From contig NC_035928.1 of the NCBI RefSeq assembly GCF_000348985.1, forward strand, positions 310,001 to 374,000: a stretch of DNA of 64,000 bases. The letters are read 5' to 3'. The position numbers and the translations under genes are program-made. Below, piece after piece: positions 31,469 to 40,079 of the stretch (the stretch's first letter is position 1; the number at the start of each line of letters is the position of its first letter). The notes below the pieces were generated by a model. That model was not told the origin of the DNA and searched no databases. It saw only the letters and a program-made list of their open reading frames with translations. Source of the stretch: Huiozyma naganishii CBS 8797 (Eukaryota > Ascomycota > Saccharomycetes > Saccharomycetales > Saccharomycetaceae).

Positions 31469-33403
31469 TCAACGACCGCCTGAATTCTCTTTCAACTTGG
31501 GCTCGATATCAAAGACCCTATAAGCTAATTCCTCCACGGTTTCTTTGGGGATCAACAAATTTACAGAGTTCACTCCAACCCATACAGGAAAGATTAATGG
31601 TTCTCTCCCGGAAAGGTCAGTCGGAATTTTAACAAATGCACAGCCGGGGGATAATTTGTCAATTTTTGTAATGAACCCGGTATCAAGATCCTGTTCTTTG
31701 ACGTAATCGAGAGTTGGAAATGACTCCGTTAACAAGAATTTCAAAGTTTTATCGTTTGTTGTTATGACTCTATCAGGTTTAACGTGATGCTGTAGAGTCT
31801 GTAACGATTCGCTAGAGACTCTCCAAGGGCAAGCCACATCCATCTTTTGAAAAACAAAAAGTTTAACCCCCGTGTGTATGACATTCAGTCTATCTTTGTT
31901 CAGCAAGATGATTTCTCTTATCGTTTCAAGAGCTTTGTAAATCACCCTAGTGGGTTCGCCGGTGGTGTTACGAACGAGACAGGAACTTTTATCGAATTGG
32001 TCATCAATTCCGTAATAATTCCAGCAATCTTGTAGTACTTTGTTGCTTGGTTCAAGGAAGATGAACGGCTCAGCATTTGCATCTAAGGGCAAAACAATCT
32101 TCTTTTTAGTTTGCCCTTCGGAACCAGTCTTCAATCCCAACTGAGCCATTTTTGACGTCAGTTCTTCGGGTCTCTCCGGGAATTCGTGTTCGAGAGGGGC
32201 ATTCTTTTCGAAAACGGCAATGAAAAATGCGCCTGTATCTTGTTGATGGGGGTAAACCCTGATGCACTTCTCCAAATTAAATGTTTTTTGTTCGTCTGCA
32301 GTAGGTGGGAACCAGCTGTCGAGCGTTTCAGGGTCGCCTCTTTCTCTCATTTCTCCATTTCTATCAATAACTGGCCAGGAAGAAATACCTCGAGATCTGA
32401 TTAATCCTGGCAGCTCGTCGTCAAAATTAACCAGGCTAACCTCCCCAGCCCAATTCCTAAGTGCATTGGCAATAACAGCCTCATTTTCGATAGGGTTCAT
32501 AGAACACGTCGAGTAAACTAATCTCCCGCCATTTCTGAGCAACTGTAGGCCTCGGTTTAAGATATTATTCTGCAAGCGGTGCAATCCGAGTGCATTTTGA
32601 AACCTCCAGTCGTTCCAAATGTTTATGTTTTTTCTCAAAGTACCATCCCCAGAACAGGGAACATCGCATAAAATTCTGTCAAATTTCATGGTAATATTGT
32701 TATTCAAACTGTTGGTGCGAATATTCGGGAAAAATTGTGCATCATGGTTTACCACTAGAATGTTGGAGCTATTCAATCTTTTCAGCTGATGCACTAAGAG
32801 GTACGACCTCCGCATGTCTGAGTCATTCGCAACGATTATCCCCGTGGGTTCATCGGTATCCTTGTGTAGCTGTTCTATCAATTGGGCTGTTTTGGACCCA
32901 GGTGCAGCACACATATCCAGAACATTGTGATTTGATTCTAACCTGAGCAGTAGAGGAGGTATCATAGACACGGCCTCCTGTCTTGAAATGTTACCTATAG
33001 CAGTCTCCATTACTAGAAATTTATGGGTTTTTGCAAACTGCTCACTTTTTCTAAGTATTCGTTTAGAAACGTCCAGTTGCCAAGCTAAATGGTTTGGATA
33101 CCATTCGAGCTGTATGGGCGGTTTAACTGCTTCTCCCTCAAAGGTAATATTGGTCAAACTTGGCAGGTGCTTTTGCTTGAAAATTTGCAAAATATCTTGA
33201 GCGTGAACTCTTGTGCCTGTAATCCTGAACGTCAATGGCAGATCCCTCTGGCAGGCCCTTTTGAAGTCTAACCATTCCGCTTCATCAGAAAATAACCGCA
33301 GTTCAGTTTTATAATACTTTTCCCACTTGTCATTTTCCTTGACCAGATCCTTCCAGTTCATGTGAGAGCGAGTATTCTTACCATAGTGTTTCTTCTTAGC
33401 CAT
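31469..33403 (-). CDS. NCL1: NCL1 (TRM4), tRNA cytosine-5 methyltransferase
   Basis: The predicted protein is 644 residues and belongs to the RsmB/NSUN family. It places m5C at several positions of nuclear tRNAs using S-adenosylmethionine. SAM-binding motif I is LDMCAAPGSKTAQLIE. The two catalytic cysteines lie in CDVPCSGDGTLRKN and YSTCSMNPIENEAV. The tail after about residue 410 is yeast Ncl1-like. I chose the ATG at 33401-33403 (MAKKKHYGKNTRS), which matches the basic yeast N-terminus. The frame is open for 45 more codons upstream, but that sequence is hydrophobic and not conserved. RRN10 ends 150 bp upstream on the same strand, as in S. cerevisiae (YBL024W/YBL025W). Confidence 0.96.
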   Translation of the reverse strand: MAKKKHYGKNTRSHMNWKDLVKENDKWEKYYKTELRLFSDEAEWLDFKRACQRDLPLTFRITGTRVHAQDILQIFKQKHLPSLTNITFEGEAVKPPIQLEWYPNHLAWQLDVSKRILRKSEQFAKTHKFLVMETAIGNISRQEAVSMIPPLLLRLESNHNVLDMCAAPGSKTAQLIEQLHKDTDEPTGIIVANDSDMRRSYLLVHQLKRLNSSNILVVNHDAQFFPNIRTNSLNNNITMKFDRILCDVPCSGDGTLRKNINIWNDWRFQNALGLHRLQNNILNRGLQLLRNGGRLVYSTCSMNPIENEAVIANALRNWAGEVSLVNFDDELPGLIRSRGISSWPVIDRNGEMRERGDPETLDSWFPPTADEQKTFNLEKCIRVYPHQQDTGAFFIAVFEKNAPLEHEFPERPEELTSKMAQLGLKTGSEGQTKKKIVLPLDANAEPFIFLEPSNKVLQDCWNYYGIDDQFDKSSCLVRNTTGEPTRVIYKALETIREIILLNKDRLNVIHTGVKLFVFQKMDVACPWRVSSESLQTLQHHVKPDRVITTNDKTLKFLLTESFPTLDYVKEQDLDTGFITKIDKLSPGCAFVKIPTDLSGREPLIFPVWVGVNSVNLLIPKETVEELAYRVFDIEPKLKENSGGR

Positions 33404-33553
33404 TCGTTCGATAGTTGTACCCGAGCAAATGATATGGGATCCGTTGCAATGGGTATAACTGCACTGCATAAAATAGCTTAGAAGACCAACAAAAATTATC
33501 TCTGCTACTAAGCATATCATTTGGTACGAATAGGACATCTCTTCCCCTCGGGA

Positions 33554-34126
33554 TCATATATCAGCTGGATAGTCCCTGTAATTGAGCATTTTGGATATCA
33601 TCTGAGCAGGACCTGCACGGATTTTAGCCTTGTCATCTCTCTCTTGATTGTGGGGACGTTCTTCTTTATTTTCATCGTCTTTTTCCAAGGTCTGATCTGA
33701 ATCATCCTCTATCTCGGAATCAGTATCGTCCTCGTACTCGTCCTCATCTTCGTCTTCATCGGAAGACGACAGTCCTCTTATATTCTCGTTACTTATTAGG
33801 TAGTCTTCGACCCATTTTTCCACCAGCAGACCCAATGTAATCAAGCTGGTTTCGTCAAAACAATCGATGAGTTGTGGATACCGCTGCAGACACAATTGAG
33901 TTGCAAAATAATGTAATACCCTTAGGTCCAACTGCGGCATGATTTCTCCCTGGAACAATCCGTTCAGTCTGTCAACGGCAGCATCGGCGGCCAAATCCTC
34001 GCGCGACTTGAAAGGAATAGGCACCAAATAGTTGATCTTGCTGGCCAGAATTTCATCTGCGGAAACTGTATGTGTCTGGTACTCGGTGACAAGGTCTGAA
34101 CATGCCTCGTATACATTCCTATCCAT
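33554..34126 (-). CDS. RRN10: RRN10, RNA polymerase I upstream activation factor subunit
   Basis: The predicted 190-residue protein opens MDRNVYEACSDLVTEYQTH and carries the conserved core LRVLHYFATQLCLQRYPQL and DETSLITLGLLVEKWVEDYL, all close to yeast Rrn10. The C-terminal third is a long acidic stretch (SSDEDEDEDEYEDDTDSEIEDD) not found at this length in S. cerevisiae Rrn10 (145 residues). Rrn10 is part of UAF (with Rrn5, Rrn9, Uaf30 and histones H3/H4), which binds the rDNA promoter upstream element and keeps Pol I rather than Pol II on it. It is the last gene of the chromosome II-like block; LSM2, its next neighbour in S. cerevisiae, is absent here. Confidence 0.93.
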   Translation of the reverse strand: MDRNVYEACSDLVTEYQTHTVSADEILASKINYLVPIPFKSREDLAADAAVDRLNGLFQGEIMPQLDLRVLHYFATQLCLQRYPQLIDCFDETSLITLGLLVEKWVEDYLISNENIRGLSSSDEDEDEDEYEDDTDSEIEDDSDQTLEKDDENKEERPHNQERDDKAKIRAGPAQMISKMLNYRDYPADI

Positions 34127-34489
34127 TATTATATGTATATATTGGTTTGTCCACTTCAGCGTGCTTTCCTTAGTATTACCGCTGTATAGTAAGTGATATT
34201 GAATAATTGAATACTTTGAAAAATATTATAGTTTCTCTATATTGAAAGAGAGGTATAGTGAGGTTAGACCAGGGGACCATACGATTTGGACCGTTCTGAT
34301 ATTTAGGAATCAAATTTGAACCTCTAGTTTTAGATATGTTTGTGTATGTATATATACGGCATCGATATACGTGGAAGAACGGCAAAAACAATAGGAAGCC
34401 CTATAATAACGTCGAGTAGGAGAGGAGGAAATTGATAAATGAATTGACAACGTCTCATCATCCTGGAGAGTATAGGGGAGCGGGTAGTC
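34127..34489. other. Intergenic at the chromosome II / chromosome V-type joint
   Basis: The 363-bp gap runs from the RRN10 start to the GDI1 stop. It contains ATATGTATATA elements near 34131-34141 and 34345-34355. No gene, tRNA or LTR is visible, although gene order switches from one yeast block to another here. Confidence 0.5.
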
Positions 34490-35842
34490 TCACTCCTGTT
34501 CAGGATCCTTTCTCTGTTTTAAAACTAGTGGGTGGCCAGTTACTCTGAAGTATATATCTTTGACATCGTCAGTCATGGTCTCGAAGTGAGACGAGGCATC
34601 GTAGGATCTGGAAAGGTAGACGTTATCCTTGAACCCGTCCTCCTTCGGTTCGAACAGTTCCGCGATGCCCATAAACTTCTCCTCGATTGGCCCCAGAATT
34701 TTGAAAGCTGGCTCCAACTCTACGTGTGGCTTATCTGTTTCGATGATTGTGGATATAATGGCCAAATAGTGGCCCTTGGAACACACGTTGTGTGCATCGG
34801 AGACAATTGCAATGTAGATATCGTTTTTCCTCTCTACTTGACTCTGCGGGATAATGATCTGTAGCGAGTCGGCACTGCTTGTGCCTGGAACAGGGTGGTT
34901 TAAGATACAGATAGCTCTAATGACTCTCTGTCCCGTTGATTTGCATTTCTGCGGGAAATAAGTTGGGTCCGCAATTACCACTGGTGCTTTAAACGTACCT
35001 AGTTTTGTCTTTACTGCCTCGAATTTTCCATCATCTGCGTAAACCACCTCATCAATAGGGGTGTCTAGCATATAGGTACCACCGTATATGGCGGACAGCC
35101 GGGCAAACCCCTGAGGTAACTCCCCCAGACCGTATAGCGGGTACAGGTATGGCGATTTCCCGTAGCGGGCAACACTCTGACAGTACAGTAGAATTCTCTC
35201 GTAACTTGGCCTTGCTGGTTGTTGCAGATAGTCGTCGTTCGTCCAAAGCGCCATTGAATGGCCGATAAACTCCTTTGTTGAGTTACCGAGCCCAAACTTG
35301 TAGTAGACCTCGTCCATTGTGTTCTGGTCGAGATCCAACCCCTGGTGTGAGGGGACATCGTCCTCTTTGTACGAGCTGATCCACTCCAAGAATTTCTTCA
35401 TCCTTCTCTTCTCGAAGATGCCCATCAGTGGTGAAGAGATTGCCTCCACCTCATTAGCAGGAACTTTGTAAATTTTCCCCTGCTTGAACACGTACGACCC
35501 TGAAACTTGCTTGAAGTCCACGTACCTGGTGACATCCGTGTGCACTAGGATGTTGGTCAATTCACCGTTTGCCATCAGAAACTTGGGGATCAAATCGACA
35601 TTCCAGTCCCTGTCCTTGCCAAACTTTCCCTCCCTGTCCTCCTTCGATGGTGGGTTCTGCTTGAACTTGGAGTACAGCTGGGATAAAGTGACAGACGCGG
35701 ACTCCCCACCATAATGGTCCTGCTTATCAATATGCAAAACTTTCTTACCGTCCACGGAAAGCAGCCCAGATAGAATGCACTCCGTGATCCCTGTTCCTAA
35801 AACAATAACGTCATAATCGGTGTCAACTTTCTCTTGATCCAT
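34490..35842 (-). CDS. GDI1: GDI1, Rab GDP dissociation inhibitor
   Basis: The predicted protein is 450 residues (S. cerevisiae Gdi1 is 451). The FAD-like GxGxxxC dinucleotide motif is YDVIVLGTGITECILSG at residues 9-25. The GDI/REP Rab-binding platform follows: HIDKQDHYGGESASV and PKFLMANGELTNILVHT, then YLYPLYGLGELPQGFARLSAIYGG. The ending LVLKQRKDPEQE is family-typical. Gdi1 extracts GDP-bound, prenylated Rab proteins (Sec4, Ypt1 and others) from membranes and returns them to donor membranes. The ATG at 35840-35842 (MDQEKVDTDYDV) matches the yeast start. The frame is open another 109 codons upstream without an ATG-based, conserved start. The gene opens the chromosome V-like block. Confidence 0.97.
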   Translation of the reverse strand: MDQEKVDTDYDVIVLGTGITECILSGLLSVDGKKVLHIDKQDHYGGESASVTLSQLYSKFKQNPPSKEDREGKFGKDRDWNVDLIPKFLMANGELTNILVHTDVTRYVDFKQVSGSYVFKQGKIYKVPANEVEAISSPLMGIFEKRRMKKFLEWISSYKEDDVPSHQGLDLDQNTMDEVYYKFGLGNSTKEFIGHSMALWTNDDYLQQPARPSYERILLYCQSVARYGKSPYLYPLYGLGELPQGFARLSAIYGGTYMLDTPIDEVVYADDGKFEAVKTKLGTFKAPVVIADPTYFPQKCKSTGQRVIRAICILNHPVPGTSSADSLQIIIPQSQVERKNDIYIAIVSDAHNVCSKGHYLAIISTIIETDKPHVELEPAFKILGPIEEKFMGIAELFEPKEDGFKDNVYLSRSYDASSHFETMTDDVKDIYFRVTGHPLVLKQRKDPEQE

Positions 35843-36325
35843 GGCTGGCTGGTATGCTGTGGCTGATGCTGTGGTTGTTGCTGTCTGTCTGGCTTGTACA
35901 ATGCGGTACTTCACTATGTTAACGAGTACAGCCCCCAAATAGAAAAAGGACAGAAAATACAAAAAAAAGAAGTAACGAGATACGAGACACTTACAGTGTG
36001 GGTCCAACGCCAACAAGTTCAACCAACAGCGGGCCACTGGTTGCCCTGTACTGGTAACTGGGGTAAGAGTAAGAGTAGAAGCAACGAGATTAGGTTGTGC
36101 GTCTTGCAAGAATGGTTGGCTGGAAGTGATTTCTACGTTACCACAACTTCCGTTCAAGGGTAGACGCAAGTCAAAGGGTGTGTGTAATTTTTAGCAGGAC
36201 GGATGCAGAAGGGTTGTGTCTAAGTGTTCAGTTTTCCTTGGTTCGAGTGCAATTGTTGATACCTCTCAGTTCTCCTGTAGGAGCAAACAACCCCAAAAAA
36301 GAAGCAAAAAATTTTGAAAAAATAA
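35843..36325. other. Intergenic, GDI1 promoter to tRNA-Val
   Basis: The 483-bp region has A-rich tracts (near 35959-35970 and 36296-36322) and stays open in the GDI1 frame for about 327 bp, which I take as chance. TGTAGGAGC-type sequence near 36275 has no assigned role. No additional gene is supported. Confidence 0.5.
36317..36322 (-). terminator. Pol III terminator of tRNA-Val
   Basis: Six T residues on the minus strand begin 3 bp past the tRNA 3' end. Confidence 0.75.
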
Positions 36326-36399
36326 TGATTTCGCCCAGGATCGAACTGGGGACGTTCTGCGTGTTAAGCAGATGCCATAACCGACTAGACCACGAAACC
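36326..36399 (-). tRNA. tRNA-Val (anticodon AAC)
   Basis: The 74-base minus-strand sequence folds as a tRNA. The acceptor arms GGTTTCG and CGAAATC pair (one G-T), with discriminator A at 36326. The D arm region is GGTCTAGTCGGTTATGGC. The anticodon stem-loop TCTGC-TTAACAC-GCAGA has AAC (36363-36365 on the complement). The T arm is CCCAG-TTCGATC-CTGGG. No intron is present. It lies between GDI1 and RTR1, and the hairpin-rich LTR-like DNA starts about 20 bp upstream of it, the position favoured by yeast Ty elements. Confidence 0.97.
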
Positions 36400-36421
36400 A
36401 TTTATTTCTGAAAAATGCTGG

Positions 36422-36449
36422 AACTGTGTGACATAGATGTCACACAGTT
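36422..36449. repeat. Perfect 13-bp inverted repeat
   Basis: AACTGTGTGACAT and its exact complement ATGTCACACAGTT flank a two-base centre (AG). This nearly perfect palindrome sits 22 bp upstream of tRNA-Val. Confidence 0.85.
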
Positions 36450-36726
36450 TTAATCACGAGACCCAGCTTTCAATCACGAACTCACACAGTTCTCAGTTAT
36501 GACAACAACTCTCTTATACGAGACACAAACAATAAGCCCTTTTCCACAAGGCAACCCTTAGCGACAAACAACCGTTACTATGTACTGGTCGCTGACGGGA
36601 TTCATCATCATACTACGATAGGACTTATATGAAAACTGTATCGGCTTCTCTAAACAGAACTATGTAGTGTACACAATACTATCTAAAGATATCTTCAAAT
36701 ATCTTCTTCCAGTGAAAAATACCGTT

Positions 36727-36800
36727 GTGAAAATTCTCCATTTTCACGTGAGACAAAAATATACTTATCTCACGGAAGATTATAGGGTTTGGACCTATAA
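36727..36800. repeat. Three consecutive hairpin-forming inverted repeats
   Basis: GTGAAAAT/ATTTTCAC (36727-36747, loop 5), CGTGAGA/TCTCACG (36747-36774, loop 14) and TTATAGG/CCTATAA (36780-36800, loop 7) follow each other almost without gaps. A fourth, AACACTA/TAGTGTT, lies at 36846-36864. Confidence 0.8.
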
Positions 36801-36809
36801 TTTCCAACA

Positions 36810-37309
36810 CTATGCAATATTTACTTGACTGAGATATCGTCAAACAACACTATGTTCTAGTGTTCATATCCAGTCCGTCGTTACTATTTCTGAGATCCAC
36901 CCTAGTCTGACCTACAACAAAGAAAAAATGTTTTAGCCGTTTATTAATGGTAAATTAGGTCACGCAATATGATTATTGAATCAGTGAATTTAGGCTGTAC
37001 ATATTGCATTCTCGTTGTAGCTGCGTCCTTATAAAATGCTGCATAATTTAAGTTTTCAGTTTCCAAATATCATGGCAATTGGTGTAGTTCAAAGAGGCTT
37101 TTAGAAGAGGAATCCATATTGACAGTACCCGTAAGGTTCACTCTTTGCAAGTTTTATGTCTAAAAAACAACAATCCCTTCTTCTTCTTCTTCCTAGCGAG
37201 TTACGTTTATATAACCAGTATATTTTATTTACGAGTCGATACAAGGGAAAGATGACATGCGAACACAACACATACTAGGGGGAATCAAGCCACTCCAATA
37301 CTTTTGGCT
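36810..37309. other. Intergenic downstream of RTR1
   Basis: About 500 bp between the LTR-like DNA and the RTR1 stop. It holds one more small hairpin (36846-36864), a CTT repeat near 37178-37192, and otherwise A/T-rich sequence. I see no gene. I also looked for the signal recognition particle RNA, which lies near GDI1 in S. cerevisiae as I recall, and found no match to its conserved 5' part. Confidence 0.45.
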
Positions 37310-37993
37310 CTATTTAGATAAATCACCCGGAATGGAAGGATTTATGTTCTCCACAATCGTTATTTCTTGTAACCATTTGGATAATTCATCAGGAGTAGGT
37401 GTATCCCCATTTTCGCTCTTCTTCGTCTTTATGTCAAGCTGTTTTATCCCCGATATTATAAATTTTATCTCGTCCTCTGTAGATTCGCGTCTTATCACCT
37501 CTTCCAACAGTGTAATACCGTACTTTTCCTCTTGCTCAACGTTCTTCATCGTGTCCTCGATCAAATGTATCCCTACCCTGGTGAACAACGGATCATCCGA
37601 TAACTGTAGCTGATAGAACTGTGAGCAATTGGAGTGTAGTTTGCCGCAGAACTTGGACAGGTAATTGTAAGGGTTGTTCTCAGACATAAACAGCTTTGTC
37701 GTTTGATTCATACTGAAAGGATCTCTTCGCCTCTCTGTTGAGTTAGAGCACAAAGGGTACCCACAGAGCCCGTTCAAGTTTCTTTCATCGATAAGATCAT
37801 CGTAGGTCTCCGGTGTTATCAGTTTTCCGAGATACTTTGCCGCTTCTTCGCTCTCCAAAGACGCATCACACAGCAGAGTGATGATTTCTAGGGTAATTAC
37901 TTCCGATTCTTTGATACTTAACTGCCTATGTTTTTGAAACCCAGAAAGAGCCACCTGCTGTATTCTGTGGATGCTAATCTTGCCCTCCAACAT
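37310..37993 (-). CDS. RTR1: RTR1, RNA polymerase II CTD phosphatase
   Basis: The predicted protein is 227 residues (yeast Rtr1 226). It has the RTR1/RPAP2 zinc-binding arrangement CGYPLC followed by FCGKLHSNCSQFY, with the invariant run DERNLNGLCGYPLC. The helical N-terminus contains FQKHRQLSIKESEVITLEIITLLCD. Rtr1 acts on phosphorylated Ser5 (and reported Tyr1) of the Pol II C-terminal domain at the transition from initiation to elongation, and shuttles through the nucleus. How it catalyses the reaction is debated because the fold lacks a clear active site. The ATG at 37991-37993 gives MLEGKISIHRIQQ. The post-duplication paralogue RTR2 of S. cerevisiae is not in this window. Confidence 0.94.
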   Translation of the reverse strand: MLEGKISIHRIQQVALSGFQKHRQLSIKESEVITLEIITLLCDASLESEEAAKYLGKLITPETYDDLIDERNLNGLCGYPLCSNSTERRRDPFSMNQTTKLFMSENNPYNYLSKFCGKLHSNCSQFYQLQLSDDPLFTRVGIHLIEDTMKNVEQEEKYGITLLEEVIRRESTEDEIKFIISGIKQLDIKTKKSENGDTPTPDELSKWLQEITIVENINPSIPGDLSK

Positions 37994-38308
37994 ATTAAAC
38001 ACCCTTCTTATCTAGTTGCCAAATGATCAAGTCCAATGCAGTACGTCCTCCCCTCGATACACACTCGACTGTGACGTTTTGCGTTCATGCTCATCCTACA
38101 GAGCCCTTTAGTGATGTTCGAATCCTATAAAGGAAAAAAAAAGAAAGAAAGAGAGAGTGTGTCGTAACCACAGCTACCCATCGCAAGCCGTTACATGAGA
38201 TTGGGCACGGATTGGAGAGGTTGCATACTACATTGAAGTAAACCATCTTTAAATCAGAGCTGCAATTGCGTGCTGAAGGCGTGGGGCCGGTGGAAGAGAA
38301 CCAAAATC
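37994..38308. promoter_or_regulatory. Divergent RTR1/EMP65 promoter
   Basis: The 315-bp divergent gap includes a purine run (GGAAAAAAAAAGAAAGAAAGAGAGAG) near 38130-38156. No specific site is assigned. Confidence 0.45.
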
Positions 38309-39895
38309 ATGGAGAAGGTGCACTTTCAACAGAAAGGAACATCTCAGCGAAGTAGAACGTCATCGCATGCCAGTAGTCATCCGAGTCGTACAAAGAGAAA
38401 GCGCGTGAATCGCCGTATGCGTATATGGTGGCGGCAAGTGTTGCGTTCGCTTGAGCTGTCCGGAAAATATTTTCCAGAAGATAGTTCGGATGTTAGTGGG
38501 GAAGGGCAAGAAAGTCAAGATGGCAATTACGAAATGGAACAACTCATCAATATGGTCCAAATTCCACTGTATTTGGAGAAATACATGACATACACGTTGT
38601 TGGTCCTTCTTGACGGGTTTCTTTATTATTTCAGTGTCTTGCCGATCAAGATCATCATTGGTTATATCAATATTTACAGATCTCGAGATATGAGCTACAC
38701 CTGGCTGGCAAGAACTCTAAGGGAGAGGTTGACACTTTTCCTCATCCTCATATCCTCAATTATCTTGAGCAAGCTGGATACTTCGAAAGTTTATCATCGA
38801 ATTAAGAGACAAAACTCGATGAAGCTGTACATGCTGTTTAGCGTATTGGAAATTGGCGACACGATGCTCTCATCTATGGGTCAATCCTTACTCCGCGTTT
38901 TATTGTTTTCGAAGAAGTACTGTTGGAGAGACAGTAGGTTTAAGCAACTTATTTTGTTGGCACTGACTACTCTATACCTCGTGTCGCACGGGTATGTTCT
39001 TATCTACCAAGCAATATCTTTGAACGTTGCCGTGAATTCGTACAACAACGCGTTGACCGCTCTCCTACTATCGATGCAATTTGCAGAGATCAAAGCCTCG
39101 TTGTTTAAGAAATTTGACAAGGAAGGGTTATTCCAATTAACGATCAGTGATATGGTTCAAAGATTCAAAGTTGTACTGCTTTTGCTTATTATAGCGCTAC
39201 GAAATTCCAGTATGGCGATGATGAGTTCCGATCTCTCCTTCATAAGCATATGGAACAGGATTTCCACTTTGCAGGGCAATACTTTGTCTCTATGTCTGTG
39301 GAACCCAATGGTTAGCGTCCTCGGTAGTGCTGTTTTGGTGGACTGGATCAAACACGCTTATATAACAAAATTCAACCGGATCAAGCCTCAGATTTACGAT
39401 AAATTTTTCTACATCACATACAAGGACCACACCACAAGCATACTTCAGTACCAGGAGAGACTGGGCTTGCCGCTGCCGTCGTTCGTTGTTCTGTTCCTCG
39501 TAATAGTGACCCCGGCACTGTATCGCGTTATCAAGTGCAAGTTTGTCAATGACAACACCTACCAAGTTGTCTCCCTAATTCAAACAATGGCGTGCATCAT
39601 GACCATAGCATGCTCCGTTCTGTTACTGCGCGTTGCAGTCCACCAAATACTGGTTTACTGCTCTGGTCACGCCAGCAGGAACCCAGTATCGCTGCAAGTG
39701 ACCGAGCGGGATTACGTCCCCGGGTTAGTCTCGGAGGGCAGCGGCACCATGGACCAGAGCACAAGAGAGATCATATACGGAACGGCAGAGCCACCCCCCA
39801 CTACGAGCGAGGCAAGGGCCAAGCATGACAGGGACAGCAGCACGGCCCTCGAACAGGTCGCCCGGTACAAGATGGTGTCGAAGCGGATCTGGTAA
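38309..39895 (+). CDS. EMP65: EMP65, TAPT1-family ER membrane protein
   Basis: The predicted protein is 528 residues (yeast Emp65 is near 556). It has a basic N-terminus and about six to eight hydrophobic segments. The TAPT1/DUF747 signature follows the first helix: YTLLVLLDGFLYYFSVLPIK, then MLFSVLEIGDTMLSSMGQSLL and LTALLLSMQFAEIKASLFKKF. In S. cerevisiae Emp65 forms an ER complex with the SUN-domain protein Slp1 that helps fold or protect soluble ER proteins. I chose the ATG at 38309 (MEKVHFQQKG); the reading frame extends upstream only to a GTG. The order RTR1-EMP65-COX15 is the same as on S. cerevisiae chromosome V. Confidence 0.92.
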   Translation: MEKVHFQQKGTSQRSRTSSHASSHPSRTKRKRVNRRMRIWWRQVLRSLELSGKYFPEDSSDVSGEGQESQDGNYEMEQLINMVQIPLYLEKYMTYTLLVLLDGFLYYFSVLPIKIIIGYINIYRSRDMSYTWLARTLRERLTLFLILISSIILSKLDTSKVYHRIKRQNSMKLYMLFSVLEIGDTMLSSMGQSLLRVLLFSKKYCWRDSRFKQLILLALTTLYLVSHGYVLIYQAISLNVAVNSYNNALTALLLSMQFAEIKASLFKKFDKEGLFQLTISDMVQRFKVVLLLLIIALRNSSMAMMSSDLSFISIWNRISTLQGNTLSLCLWNPMVSVLGSAVLVDWIKHAYITKFNRIKPQIYDKFFYITYKDHTTSILQYQERLGLPLPSFVVLFLVIVTPALYRVIKCKFVNDNTYQVVSLIQTMACIMTIACSVLLLRVAVHQILVYCSGHASRNPVSLQVTERDYVPGLVSEGSGTMDQSTREIIYGTAEPPPTTSEARAKHDRDSSTALEQVARYKMVSKRIW

Positions 39896-40079
39896 GTTGC
39901 TATTGCCCTTTTGGGACACAAAGCACTTTTTTCCTTTCTTTTCTCGATTTTCCTGTTGTTTCGAGGCCGATTACTTCATGAAGCAGCACTTTGAGGACGC
40001 AGATACGTCTTGATGTTGTGTTGTTGGACGGTATTCACTGTTTTATTGGTGGATCAGGAGGTTGTTAATAGCTGAGACA

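Larger units (their letters stand above)
36421..36809 (-). mobile_element. Possible solo LTR of a Ty1/copia-like element
   Basis: Read on the minus strand, this stretch begins TGTTGGAAATTATAGG at 36809, the same TGTTGGA start as Ty1/Ty2 LTRs. It has LTR-like length (about 350-390 bp) and ends close to the 5' side of tRNA-Val, a favoured Ty target. It holds several perfect short inverted repeats. Against this, I cannot find a matching 5-bp target duplication (CTATG follows the TGTTGG end, with no copy at the other side) or a clear CA end. No internal gag or pol sequence remains. The far boundary is therefore a guess. Confidence 0.4.

Noticed and set aside
33404..33538. Hydrophobic 45-codon extension of NCL1
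   Set aside because: The MAKKKHYG start matches the basic yeast N-terminus; the extension is not conserved and runs into the RRN10 3' flank.
35843..36169. N-terminal extension of GDI1 in the same frame, with a hydrophobic stretch
   Set aside because: It starts only at TTG, has no counterpart in Gdi1 proteins, and a membrane segment would not fit a cytosolic Rab chaperone.
37152..37162. ARS consensus-like TTTTATGTCTA
   Set aside because: It matches 10 of 11 bases, but such matches are frequent in A/T-rich DNA and no B element or origin data support it.
36400..37309. Possible SCR1 (signal recognition particle RNA) gene near GDI1
   Set aside because: I recall SCR1 lying near GDI1 in S. cerevisiae, but I find no GGCTGTAATGGC-like 5' end or conserved helix sequences here.
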